DNA of 12,756 bases from an uncultured Saprospiraceae bacterium (GCA_937959375.1 CALGLS010000101.1:1-12756), one strand, 5' to 3'. Counted from the stretch's first letter, positions 1 through 7,338 are shown. The notes: generated by a model not told the origin, from the letters alone. Made by a program: numbers and translations.

Positions 1-603
1 AATGGTCAGTGGGTTGAAACCGAGCCTTTCGAAATCAAAAAAGAACTCAACTATCCAAACATTGGTGCAAGAAACTCTTACGTTTTGTACCACGAAGAAT
101 TGGAATCATTGGTCAAAAACTTTCCAACCATAAAACGTGCACGCTTCTGGATGACTTTTGGAGATGAGTATTTGACACACCTTCGTGTTATTCAAAATAT
201 TGGAATGTCCCGAATTGATCCTGTTATGTACAAAGGCCAAGAGATTATTCCACTTAAGTTTTTAAAAGCGGTCTTACCTGATCCAGGTTCGCTTGGAGAT
301 AATTATGTAGGTGAAACATCGATTGGTTGTCGTATCCGAGGTATCAAAGATGGTAAGGAACGTACTTACTATATCTGGAATAATTGTAGTCATGCTGCGG
401 CTTTCAATGAAACGGGGGCGCAAGGTGTTTCGTACACAACTGGTGTACCTGCCATGCTAGGTGCAGAAATGATGATGACCAAACAATGGTTACAACCTGG
501 TGTGTTTAATGTAGAGGAGTTTAATCCTGATCCGTTTTTAGCGAAGTTGGGAGAATATGGTTTAGAATGGCATGAAGCGTTTGATGTGGATTTGGAAGTT
601 TAA
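1..603 (+). CDS. Carboxynorspermidine/carboxyspermidine dehydrogenase (saccharopine dehydrogenase family), C-terminal part
   Basis: Only the last 200 codons are present. The frame is open from base 1 to the TAA at 601-603 and the true start lies beyond the left edge; the in-frame TTG at 85 is internal. The protein resembles the C-terminal half of LYS1-like saccharopine dehydrogenase-family proteins of Bacteroidota, which are about 400 residues long. Recognisable stretches are GMSRIDPVMYKGQEIIPLKF (codons 53-72), SIGCRIRGIKDGKERTYY (codons 107-124), a GAQGVSYTTGVPAMLG stretch (codons 139-154) and the GVFNVEEFNPDPF end. Family knowledge: the enzyme reductively condenses L-aspartate semialdehyde with putrescine (or diaminopropane) using NADPH to give carboxyspermidine (or carboxynorspermidine) in the cytoplasm. 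The next gene downstream is the matching decarboxylase, which favours this role over lysine metabolism. Which diamine is used cannot be read from the sequence. Confidence 0.85.
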   Translation, partial: NGQWVETEPFEIKKELNYPNIGARNSYVLYHEELESLVKNFPTIKRARFWMTFGDEYLTHLRVIQNIGMSRIDPVMYKGQEIIPLKFLKAVLPDPGSLGDNYVGETSIGCRIRGIKDGKERTYYIWNNCSHAAAFNETGAQGVSYTTGVPAMLGAEMMMTKQWLQPGVFNVEEFNPDPFLAKLGEYGLEWHEAFDVDLEV

Positions 604-635
604 GCAATGTTATCCTAAGGTTGACTAAATTTTTC

Positions 636-800
636 AGACAGGATTAACATGATTCACAGGATTGCTCGATTGCTGTATTTGATAAATAGTAATTTTACTC
701 TTTTGAATGATACTCAAAAAACGAAAACATGAATTTTTTTTTCAAAAAAAGCGTAGCTTTTGAAGAATAAAAAATCCTGATAATTTTGTTAATCCTGTCA
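636..800. repeat. 28-bp imperfect inverted repeat flanking a 109-bp AT-rich spacer
   Basis: The left arm (636-663) and the reverse complement of the right arm (773-800) match at 23 of 28 positions. They share the 13-mer gacaggattaaca and the 7-mer caggatt. Each arm is itself quasi-periodic (AGGATT / GATT / AGGATT). The spacer contains a smaller A/T-rich hairpin at about 741-764 (TTCAAAA..AGC / GCTTTTGAA). From memory, aggattaac-type repeats of this sort recur between genes in several environmental bacterial genomes. No coding frame is apparent. The element fills most of the gap between the two polyamine genes. Confidence 0.7.
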
Positions 801-817
801 TAGGAAAAATACATTTT
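785..817 (+). promoter_or_regulatory. Candidate Bacteroidota-type promoter for nspC
   Basis: TTTG at 785-788 is followed, after 21 bp, by TACATTTT at 810-817, one base off the TAnnTTTG consensus of the Bacteroidota primary sigma factor. Transcription would begin about 45 nt before the nspC start. The -33 box lies inside the right arm of the inverted repeat. This is inference from consensus only; co-transcription with the upstream dehydrogenase is equally possible. Confidence 0.3.
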
Positions 818-870
818 AGTTACTCGATCAAACATAGAAGTGTCAAATTAAAACGCACTAAAATTATTCA

Positions 871-2010
871 ATGAGTATAGATTTTAAAAATATTCCAAGT
901 CCATGTTTTGTCTTAGAAGAGCAATTGCTTCGACGAAACTTGGAGTTGATGAAACGAGTGAAGGATGAAGCTGGAGTTGAAATCATTCTGGCCTTCAAAG
1001 GTTTTGCCATGTGGTCGGCATTCCCAATTGTACGAGAGTATTTGGGAGGGGCAACAGCAAGTTCTTTAGCAGAAGCGCGGCTTTGCTACGAAGAGATGCA
1101 AACGTATGCGCATACCTATGCTCCGGTATATATGCCAAATGAATTTGAAGAGATCATGACCTACAGTTCTCACATGACGTTTAATTCACTGAGCCAATAT
1201 CAACAATATAAAAAGCAGGTACAAGGAAGCGAACGCAAGATTTCTTGTGGCCTTAGAGTTAATCCAGAATATTCAGAAGTTGAAACAGATTTGTACAATC
1301 CAGCTGCACCAGGATCAAGGCTAGGAGTGGCAGCCAGTCAAGTGAAAGATGGTTTGCCAGAAGGTATAGAAGGTTTGCATTTTCATTCGCTTTGTGAATC
1401 TGATTCGTATACTTTGGAGCGTACGTTAAAAGCCTTTGTTGATCGCTATGAACATCTATTTCCAAAACTGAAATGGATCAATATGGGAGGTGGACACTTG
1501 ATGACAAAAGATGGTTACAAAGTAGATCACCTCATCCAATTGCTAAAAGACTTTCGTGAAAAATATGATGTAGAAATTATCTTGGAGCCAGGGTCTGCAG
1601 TTGCTTGGGAGACTGGTTTTTTAGCAACGACTGTTTTAGACGTAGTTGAAAACCACGGTATCAAAACTTTGATGTTGGATGTTTCATTTACCGCACATAT
1701 GCCAGACACTTTAGAGATGCCCTACCGACCAGTGATCCGAGGCGCAGGAGATCAACTAACTGGCAAAATTAATTATCGGATAGGAGGGACCAGTTGTCTT
1801 GCAGGTGACTTTATGCGGGAATATAGTTTTGATGAACCAAAAAAGATTAATGATCGAATTATTTTAGAGGATATGATACATTACACCATGGTGAAGACTA
1901 ATATGTTTAATGGTGTAAAACATCCGGCGATTGCCATTTTGAGAGCTGACGAAACGCTAGATGTCGTTCGAGAATTTGATTATGATGATTTTAAAAGACG
2001 ATTATCTTAG
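871..2010 (+). CDS. nspC: Carboxynorspermidine (carboxyspermidine) decarboxylase
   Basis: This is a PLP-dependent fold-III (alanine-racemase-like) decarboxylase of 379 residues, the usual length for NspC. It removes the carboxyl group of carboxyspermidine or carboxynorspermidine to give spermidine or norspermidine, the last step of the alternative polyamine pathway in the cytoplasm. Visible motifs are the PLP lysine K43 in LAFKGFAMWS, H170 and H172 in GLHFHSL, the phosphate-binding glycine loop NMGGGH (204-209), EPGSA (239-243), and GTSCLAGD (306-313), whose C309 and D313 are expected to reach the partner subunit's active site in the homodimer. The ATG at 871 is chosen because the protein then begins directly at the family N-terminus (IPSPCFVLEE). 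No Shine-Dalgarno site is seen. The gene lies 267 bp after the dehydrogenase that makes its substrate, which supports the paired assignment. Confidence 0.93.
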   Translation: MSIDFKNIPSPCFVLEEQLLRRNLELMKRVKDEAGVEIILAFKGFAMWSAFPIVREYLGGATASSLAEARLCYEEMQTYAHTYAPVYMPNEFEEIMTYSSHMTFNSLSQYQQYKKQVQGSERKISCGLRVNPEYSEVETDLYNPAAPGSRLGVAASQVKDGLPEGIEGLHFHSLCESDSYTLERTLKAFVDRYEHLFPKLKWINMGGGHLMTKDGYKVDHLIQLLKDFREKYDVEIILEPGSAVAWETGFLATTVLDVVENHGIKTLMLDVSFTAHMPDTLEMPYRPVIRGAGDQLTGKINYRIGGTSCLAGDFMREYSFDEPKKINDRIILEDMIHYTMVKTNMFNGVKHPAIAILRADETLDVVREFDYDDFKRRLS

Positions 2011-2017
2011 CAAACGC

Positions 2018-2046
2018 TTGAAAAATAGAACCTTTTTCGTATTTTG
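2018..2046 (+). promoter_or_regulatory. Weak candidate promoter for prmC
   Basis: TTG at 2018-2020 and TATTTTG at 2040-2046 are separated by 19 bp, close to the Bacteroidota TTTG/TAnnTTTG arrangement but one base short in the -7 box. It starts a few bases after the nspC stop. If real, the transcript would begin near 2052, giving a leader long enough for translation from 2121. Confidence 0.25.
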
Positions 2047-2120
2047 AATTTTCTAAATATGAAAATGAGATTGTGCTAGATCCGAATAACCAACCAAACA
2101 AAACTACAGAGCCTTCCAAA

Positions 2121-2957
2121 ATGGAGATTGCTACTGCTTATCAAGCCTTTGTTAGCTCTTCAAAGGCAACTTACGGAGAGCGTGAGGCAGTCAGTCTGGC
2201 TCGTATTATCTTCGAAGATGTTTTTGGAATCACTAATTTCCAACGCAAAGATAATTTTGATACTACCAAGCAAGCCCGTCTTACTGAAATCCAAGCAGCT
2301 TTAGCCAAAGGTGAGCCTATTCAATATATTTTAGGTCAGGCAGATTTCTATGGCTTGAAATTTAAAGTCAACAACTCTGTTTTGATTCCTCGCCCCGAGA
2401 CTGAGGAGTTGGTACAATGGATTTTAGATTCACTTCATTTCGAAAAGACTTACAAAGTACTAGACATTGGCACTGGAAGCGGTTGTATTCCAATTACGCT
2501 AAAGAAAGCAAATCATTCGCTTGGGGTATATGCTTGTGATGTAAGTTCTGCGGCTATCGAGATTGCACGAACCAATGCAGCAAATAATAATTCAGAAGTT
2601 TACTTTTTTGAATCGGATATTTTGGATGAGTCCAAATGGCCAGATTTGAATCCAGATATAATCGTCAGCAATCCACCATATATTCCGCGTAGCGAAATGG
2701 ATAAAATGGGGGAGTCCGTTCGGAAATTTGAGCCAGACTTAGCGCTTTATGTTGATGACGAAGATCCTTTGCTTTTCTATCGAAAGATAGCTGCATTTGC
2801 CAAGAAAAATTTGAACCCTGAAGGCGAACTTTTCTTCGAAGTGAATGAATATAATGCGAAAGAGATCATAAATTTGCTAGCTACAGCAGGTTTTTCAAAA
2901 ATTCGACTAAAAAAAGATATGCAAGGCAAAGATCGTATGGTTTGCGGTTGTGCTTAG
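2121..2957 (+). CDS. prmC: Peptide chain release factor N5-glutamine methyltransferase
   Basis: PrmC/HemK methylates the glutamine of the GGQ motif in release factors RF1 and RF2 with S-adenosylmethionine in the cytoplasm, which raises termination efficiency. Counting from the ATG at 2121, the protein has 278 residues, as expected for the family (about 277-290). An N-terminal helical domain (1-75) ends in QYILGQADFYG; the Rossmann methyltransferase follows, with LIPRPETEE (88-96), the SAM loop DIGTGSG (115-121) and the diagnostic NPPY (184-187). The frame is open further upstream to a GTG at 2073, which would add 16 polar residues (LDPNNQPNK...) with no family counterpart, so the ATG at 2121 is preferred. 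The gene is 110 bp downstream of nspC with no terminator between them. prfA is not adjacent. Confidence 0.9.
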   Translation: MEIATAYQAFVSSSKATYGEREAVSLARIIFEDVFGITNFQRKDNFDTTKQARLTEIQAALAKGEPIQYILGQADFYGLKFKVNNSVLIPRPETEELVQWILDSLHFEKTYKVLDIGTGSGCIPITLKKANHSLGVYACDVSSAAIEIARTNAANNNSEVYFFESDILDESKWPDLNPDIIVSNPPYIPRSEMDKMGESVRKFEPDLALYVDDEDPLLFYRKIAAFAKKNLNPEGELFFEVNEYNAKEIINLLATAGFSKIRLKKDMQGKDRMVCGCA

Positions 2958-3056
2958 AATTGATTGATTATCAGTTGTTTAAATAATTTTCAAAAAAGAA
3001 AGTGATTTAAGTAACAGAGAGATTTATCATTCGTTTAAAATATTTTCCCTTAAGGG

Positions 3057-3087
3057 TTTATTTTTACCAAAAAGAACTATACATTTG
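3057..3087 (+). promoter_or_regulatory. Bacteroidota-type promoter of the tRNA-Ser gene
   Basis: TTTA at 3057-3060, 19 bp of spacer, and a perfect TAnnTTTG box (TACATTTG) at 3080-3087 match the -33/-7 signature of the Bacteroidota primary sigma factor with one mismatch. Transcription should start around 3093-3096, giving about 40 nt of 5' leader to be removed by RNase P. A strong match is expected for a stable-RNA gene. Confidence 0.6.
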
Positions 3088-3134
3088 CAACCGCGTTTGA
3101 AAGGAAACGCTATTTGATATAACTATCAAAACCA

Positions 3135-3222
3135 GGAGGAATGGCAGAGCTGGTTTAATGCACTAGTCTTGAAAACTAGCGTGCCTTTACGGGCACCGGG
3201 GGTTCGAATCCCTCTTCCTCCG
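3135..3222 (+). tRNA. tRNA-Ser (anticodon UGA)
   Basis: This is a class II tRNA of 88 nt. The acceptor stem GGAGGAA (3135-3141) pairs with TTCCTCC (3215-3221), with discriminator G3222 as required by seryl-tRNA synthetase. The anticodon stem CTAGT/ACTAG (3163-3167/3175-3179) encloses loop CTTGAAA with anticodon TGA at 3170-3172. The long variable arm GTGCC-TTTAC-GGGCAC is the serine hallmark. The T arm is GGGGG-TTCGAAT-CCCTC (one G-T pair). CCA is not encoded: cac follows, so it must be added post-transcriptionally. The tRNA reads UCA and, with wobble, other UCN codons. Confidence 0.97.
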
Positions 3223-3236
3223 CACTCAATTTTACA

Positions 3237-3271
3237 AAAAGCCCTGTAGGTTAATTACTTACAGGGCTTTT
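3237..3271 (+). terminator. Intrinsic terminator of the tRNA-Ser unit
   Basis: A perfect 12-bp stem, AAAAGCCCTGTA (3237-3248) and TACAGGGCTTTT (3260-3271), encloses an 11-nt loop. The T-run lies at the base of the stem. It starts 14 nt after the tRNA 3' end, so the tRNA is a single-gene transcription unit. Confidence 0.85.
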
Positions 3272-3319
3272 GTATTTTGGCAGTTGCAGTAGGGTTGACG
3301 GTTTGTAAAAAATAACATC

Positions 3320-3479
3320 TAAGAGCATGTTTAAATTTAGTTTTATATGCAAATCAAGAGTTTATGGTTCTCGCTAACAATTTTTTAATGAGTTTAGCGA
3401 GCTAACTGAATTCTAAAATTGGACGCGAGATTCATAAAACATTGATTTGCAATTAAATGGAAATTTAAACATGCTCTTA
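3320..3479. mobile_element. MITE-like palindromic element, 160 bp, no coding capacity
   Basis: The left arm (3320-3374) and the reverse complement of the right arm (3425-3479) match at 45 of 55 positions. The outermost 19 bases are identical (TAAGAGCATGTTTAAATTT), followed by a conserved GCAAATCAA block and a TCTCGC block. The central 50 bp is AT-rich and carries a second, alternative pairing (CTCGCTAA at 3370-3377 with TTAGCGAG at 3394-3401). Both ends carry TA on the outside (3320-3321 and 3478-3479), as expected for a Tc1/mariner-IS630-type TA target duplication, although TA is too short to prove it. No open frame of useful length is inside. This looks like a non-autonomous element mobilised in trans, lying between the tRNA terminator and the peptidase gene. 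Confidence 0.65.
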
Positions 3480-3525
3480 CTTCTACCTTTTTGTTATACC
3501 ACCATTAAACTAAAATATAAAAATT

Positions 3526-5862
3526 ATGAAAACGACCTTCCTCCTCCTATTTTTATTTCCTTTTATTTTAACGGCTCAAGTGGTACCCAAATATTCCAGT
3601 GTTGCCATACCAATTACTCAACCTAATATGGTTGCTTATTTAAATGAAAATGGTCTTGAAATAGATCACGTTCACCAACATGGAAAAGATATGTTTGAAG
3701 TTACCATTAGTCATGAAGAGGTTGCTTTACTGAATGATTTGAATGTTGTACATGAAGTTTTAATCGAGGACCTAGCTGTAAATTACCAAGAGCTATTAGA
3801 CCAGCTTGACCCTAGCTTTTCAGTAGTCTGTGGTCTTAGTAATTTTGATACTGGCGAGATGGGAAGCTATCATAGTTATCAGGATATGATTGATCACATT
3901 ACCTTAATGGAAAGTACTTACCCTGACATTGTTCAGATTTCAGAAATTGGATTGAGTGTAGAAGGTAGAACCATTTATTCAGTTAAAATTTCAGACAATG
4001 TCGGTACGATCGAATATGATTCAGAAGGAGTTGTTTACTATGATGCTTTAACGCATGCCAGAGAACCAATGGGGCTCGAAACCATCCTTTTTTATATGTG
4101 GTCACTTTTAGAAAACTACGATTCTGATCCAGAAATTACTTATTTAATCAACAACCGGGAATTACATTTTGTACCTGTTGTCAATCCGGACGGCTATGTA
4201 TACAACCAAACGACCAACCCAAATGGAGGTGGTTTTTGGAGAAAGAATAGAAGTGTAAATGAATTTGGTTGTTTTGGCGTTGACCTCAATAGAAATTATG
4301 AGCATGAATGGGGCAACCCTGCTGGATCTAGTTCGGATCCCTGCTCTGATCTCTATCATGGTACTAGTGCATTTTCAGAACCTGAGACGCAGACAGTCCG
4401 AGATTTCACTGCAGTGATTCAACCTTCTGCTGCTTTTTCTAATCACACATACAGTGATGTTTTTCTTTGTCCAAATGGATTTAACGATGATCTTGATCGA
4501 TACGAATACTATGCAGAGTATGCCTCCGAGTTTATTCCTCAATTTTATGAAGGTTATGGCAACTGGGTACAAACCATCGGTTATTATGGGGCAGGAACCA
4601 CGCACGATTATTTGAATAGCGAAGGGGTGGTCGCTTATACGCCAGAGATTGGACATTCCTTTTGGGAGTCTCCAACTAATATCTGTGATCGGGTAACAGA
4701 AATGTATCCTGCAATGAAATACATGACTTGGATATCTGGAGCTTATGCTCGTTTTCAAGATTTTGAAAAAATAAATGAAGAAGCAATCTGGGAAGGAAAT
4801 ACAACGGAGATTAAAATAAGGCTAAGAAATCGTGGACTTAGTTTTGATGCTGAAAATGTGCAAGTTGTATTATCTAGTAATTTTCCTGGACTTACTTTTT
4901 CAAACGGCACAGTGGATTTTGACGATATAGCACCGAGGTCTTTTGCTGATAATACTGGGAATCCTTTTTCTTTTACACTAAGTAGTCCTGTTTTACCTGG
5001 ACAAGAAATTCCAATTAATGTCGAAGTGTATCAAGATGGTGTTTTATCAGATCAGGAAGTTATTGTTCTACATGCTGGTGAAGCAAATGTCTTATTTGAG
5101 GAAGACGGTGAAAGTGGCATGTATCAATGGGATTTTGTAAATAATTCAAGTTTGTGGGACACGACATTTATAGATGCAGTAGGAGGGGCGCACTGTATCA
5201 CGGACACTCGTTATCAAAATACACCATCGAATTCCAATACAATCATCCAAACAACTGATCCTATCGTCCTAAATTCTGATCAAAATACTTGGCTTGAGTT
5301 TTATGCAAAATGGTCATTCGAACCGCAATCTGATTATGCAAGAGTTTTGTATTCAATTGATGAGGGAATGAACTGGACACCACTTCAGGGTATACATACG
5401 ACCAACGTTGTAGGCCAGCCCTCATACACTAATAATTCTCATTGGGTTCAGGAACGAATAAATTTACAAAATATCGTCACGGCAGATAGCACAGTAATTT
5501 ATATTGGATTTGAAATTGACACAGACTTTGGACTATCCACCGATGGTTTCTATTTTGATAATTCGCAAGTAGTTGATTACTCAGACCCTTTTTCTGTGGC
5601 TATTGATGAACAAACAATGGCCAAAAATATCAAGGTCTATCCCAATCCCGCAAATAATATGTTGTACATAGATTTTTTGACCAGTAACTTTACTTTCTAC
5701 ACCCTTGAATTGACTGACAGCAAAGGCCAAATTGTATTTCAAAAGGACCAAGTCATTAAAAATGAAAGTATTCCATTAAGTACATTTCCGAATGGTGTTT
5801 ACTGGATGAATCTAAAAAGTGAAGATTCCGTTATGACTCGGAAGGTTGTTGTAATGAGGTAG
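3526..5862 (+). CDS. Secreted M14 zinc carboxypeptidase with T9SS type A sorting domain
   Basis: This 778-residue exported metallopeptidase probably removes C-terminal residues from peptides outside the cell. A signal peptide covers residues 1-17 (MKTT, hydrophobic run, LTA before Q18). Residues 19-110 may be a propeptide. The M14 catalytic domain (about 113-405) shows the zinc ligands H177 and E180 (HARE), NPDG (220-223), substrate-carboxylate residues in FWRKNR and DLNRNY (253-258), the third ligand H307 in NHTYS and the catalytic glutamate E374 in YTPEIGHS, so it should be active. A CARDB/Ig-like beta domain follows (about 415-515), then a jelly-roll-like region (about 520-690). The C-terminus from about 694 (KVYPNPANNMLYI ... 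NGVYWMNL ... TRKVVV) is a type IX secretion type A domain, normally cleaved after outer-membrane passage. The ATG at 3526 leads straight into the signal peptide. Specificity (basic or aromatic residues) cannot be read reliably. Confidence 0.92.
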   Translation: MKTTFLLLFLFPFILTAQVVPKYSSVAIPITQPNMVAYLNENGLEIDHVHQHGKDMFEVTISHEEVALLNDLNVVHEVLIEDLAVNYQELLDQLDPSFSVVCGLSNFDTGEMGSYHSYQDMIDHITLMESTYPDIVQISEIGLSVEGRTIYSVKISDNVGTIEYDSEGVVYYDALTHAREPMGLETILFYMWSLLENYDSDPEITYLINNRELHFVPVVNPDGYVYNQTTNPNGGGFWRKNRSVNEFGCFGVDLNRNYEHEWGNPAGSSSDPCSDLYHGTSAFSEPETQTVRDFTAVIQPSAAFSNHTYSDVFLCPNGFNDDLDRYEYYAEYASEFIPQFYEGYGNWVQTIGYYGAGTTHDYLNSEGVVAYTPEIGHSFWESPTNICDRVTEMYPAMKYMTWISGAYARFQDFEKINEEAIWEGNTTEIKIRLRNRGLSFDAENVQVVLSSNFPGLTFSNGTVDFDDIAPRSFADNTGNPFSFTLSSPVLPGQEIPINVEVYQDGVLSDQEVIVLHAGEANVLFEEDGESGMYQWDFVNNSSLWDTTFIDAVGGAHCITDTRYQNTPSNSNTIIQTTDPIVLNSDQNTWLEFYAKWSFEPQSDYARVLYSIDEGMNWTPLQGIHTTNVVGQPSYTNNSHWVQERINLQNIVTADSTVIYIGFEIDTDFGLSTDGFYFDNSQVVDYSDPFSVAIDEQTMAKNIKVYPNPANNMLYIDFLTSNFTFYTLELTDSKGQIVFQKDQVIKNESIPLSTFPNGVYWMNLKSEDSVMTRKVVVMR

Positions 5863-5885
5863 AGGCTAAAACACCTTACTAAACA

Positions 5886-5921
5886 AAAAATCCCGAAGCT
5901 CAGATGAACTTCGGGATTTTT
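5886..5921. terminator. Bidirectional intrinsic terminator between convergent genes
   Basis: A perfect 13-bp stem, AAAAATCCCGAAG (5886-5898) and CTTCGGGATTTTT (5909-5921), encloses a 10-nt loop. A-runs and T-runs on opposite sides give a U-tract in both directions. It lies 23 nt past the peptidase stop and about 22 nt past the helicase stop, so it can end both transcripts. Confidence 0.88.
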
Positions 5922-5943
5922 CATTTAAAAACTAGCTAGAAAA

Positions 5944-7338
5944 TTAATCTCGTTTATCTCCACCTCCATTATTGTTATTATTGCGGTTACTATTGTTGCC
6001 ACCTCCGCCATTGCGATTACCACCATTCCCGCCACGGTTGTTGCCGCCGCGACCACGTCCACCTCCGCTATTGCGATTACTACCGCCACGATTTCCACCA
6101 CGGCCTCTTCCTCCACCTCCGCCACCTCTATGAGGTCGACCTTTCCCGCTAGACCTTCGTCTACCCGGTTCATAGGCAGGAACTTCTCCCAACTCTGGTG
6201 GCATCGGAATTTTCGGAACCTCCTTCTCTAGGAACTTCTCAATAATTCCAAACTGTTGTTGGTCCTTCTGATTGACAAAAGTAAGCGCAACTCCCGTGGT
6301 GTCAGCACGTGCCGTTCTACCAATTCGGTGAACATAATCAGCAGAGTCACCAGGAACATCGTAATTGATGACCAAACTAATCTCCTTAATGTCAATTCCA
6401 CGTGCAAGGATGTCAGTCGCAACAAGTATCTGCGTTTTCTTTGCCCTAAAGCTCAGTAGAGCCTCCTCACGCTCTTTTTGATCCAAATCGGAGGATATCA
6501 TCTTAGCAGTAAACTTAGTCTTGTTGAGGGTATTTGCAATCTCTTTTACCATTCGACGAGTCGAACAGAAAATCAAAACGCTAGGATAGCTCTTCTTTCC
6601 ATTCAATAAGGAGCTAATCAGTGGTATTTTCTGGTTGTCATAAAGAATGTAGGCGCCTTGAAGGACACCCGCAGCTGGTTTTGAAATAGCAATGCTGATA
6701 CTTTCAGGATTAACCAAAATTTTATTGGCAAGTTGTCTAATCTTAGGAGGCATCGTTGCCGAGAATAATAGATTTTGTTTTTTCTCCGGCAAATTAGAGT
6801 AAATACTCATAATGTCATCAAAGAATCCCATATCGAGCATTCGATCTGCCTCATCCAAAATGAAGTGCTTTACATGCTTAAGGTCTACATAACCCATTTG
6901 TATATGAGAGATCAAACGACCAGGGGTTGCAATGATAATATCAGCACCTTTGGTTAAGGCACTCTTTTGTTGTCCCCAAGAACCAGAGTCACCCCCGCCA
7001 TATACTGGAAGAGAACTCACACCTGTGAAATAGGCAAACCCTTCAATTTGCTGATCAATTTGCAAAGCCAACTCACGAGTAGGCGCAATGATTAACGTAT
7101 TGATTTTTCCAGATTTATTCGGGTTTTCTGCTAGTTTATTTAGAATAGGAAGTACAAAAGCGGCCGTCTTACCAGTTCCGGTTTGTGCACAAGCAATCAT
7201 ATCCTTGTTCTCTAATATTTTAGGAATGGCCAAAGTCTGTATTGGAGTAGGCTCCTTAAAGCCCATTGCATCCAATGCCTCGTCCAAAGTCGATTCAAAA
7301 TTAAGATCCTTAAAAGTTACTTTATCTGTATTACTCAT
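5944..7338 (-). CDS. DEAD-box ATP-dependent RNA helicase with RGG/Asn-rich tail
   Basis: This 464-residue RhlE/DeaD-like helicase unwinds short RNA duplexes using ATP, with roles in ribosome assembly, mRNA turnover or cold adaptation. All core motifs are present: Q motif with TPIQ (31-34), Walker A AQTGTGKT (51-58), PTREL (86-90), TPGR (138-141), DEAD (162-165), SAT (193-195), LIFCST (255-260), ARGID (312-316) and HRIGRTAR (337-344). Residues from about 392 to the end form a low-complexity tail of Gly, Arg and Asn with several RGG/RGR units and a polar DKRD end, expected to be disordered and RNA-binding. The coding strand of the tail is repetitive, which makes the tail length likely to vary between relatives. 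It is a single-gene unit, converging on the peptidase. RhlE is the closest-looking subfamily, but I cannot fix the subfamily by eye. Confidence 0.93.
   Translation of the reverse strand: MSNTDKVTFKDLNFESTLDEALDAMGFKEPTPIQTLAIPKILENKDMIACAQTGTGKTAAFVLPILNKLAENPNKSGKINTLIIAPTRELALQIDQQIEGFAYFTGVSSLPVYGGGDSGSWGQQKSALTKGADIIIATPGRLISHIQMGYVDLKHVKHFILDEADRMLDMGFFDDIMSIYSNLPEKKQNLLFSATMPPKIRQLANKILVNPESISIAISKPAAGVLQGAYILYDNQKIPLISSLLNGKKSYPSVLIFCSTRRMVKEIANTLNKTKFTAKMISSDLDQKEREEALLSFRAKKTQILVATDILARGIDIKEISLVINYDVPGDSADYVHRIGRTARADTTGVALTFVNQKDQQQFGIIEKFLEKEVPKIPMPPELGEVPAYEPGRRRSSGKGRPHRGGGGGGRGRGGNRGGSNRNSGGGRGRGGNNRGGNGGNRNGGGGNNSNRNNNNNGGGDKRD

Noticed and set aside
85..603. A complete small gene starting at TTG 85
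   Set aside because: The frame is open back to base 1 and those 28 upstream codons read as protein continuous with the family, so this is the 3' part of a larger gene.
3135..3525. tRNA-Ser as an integration site for a genomic island
   Set aside because: No repeat of the tRNA 3' end is present downstream, and no integrase or phage-like gene follows; the only mobile-looking item is the short MITE-like element.
4162..4758. Two minus-strand open frames inside the peptidase gene
   Set aside because: They are antisense to a well-supported catalytic domain, show no recognisable motif and have no plausible start context; they are shadows of the real coding frame.
5944..6165. Tandem DNA repeat or CRISPR-like array in the helicase tail
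   Set aside because: The periodicity is codon-level (Gly/Arg/Asn triplets) with no constant repeat-spacer structure and an intact reading frame.
5925..6173. Minus-strand frame rich in Val, Ala, Glu and Ile near the helicase end
   Set aside because: It is the alternate-frame reading of the low-complexity GGN/RGG codons of the helicase tail, which gives an artificially open, biased frame.
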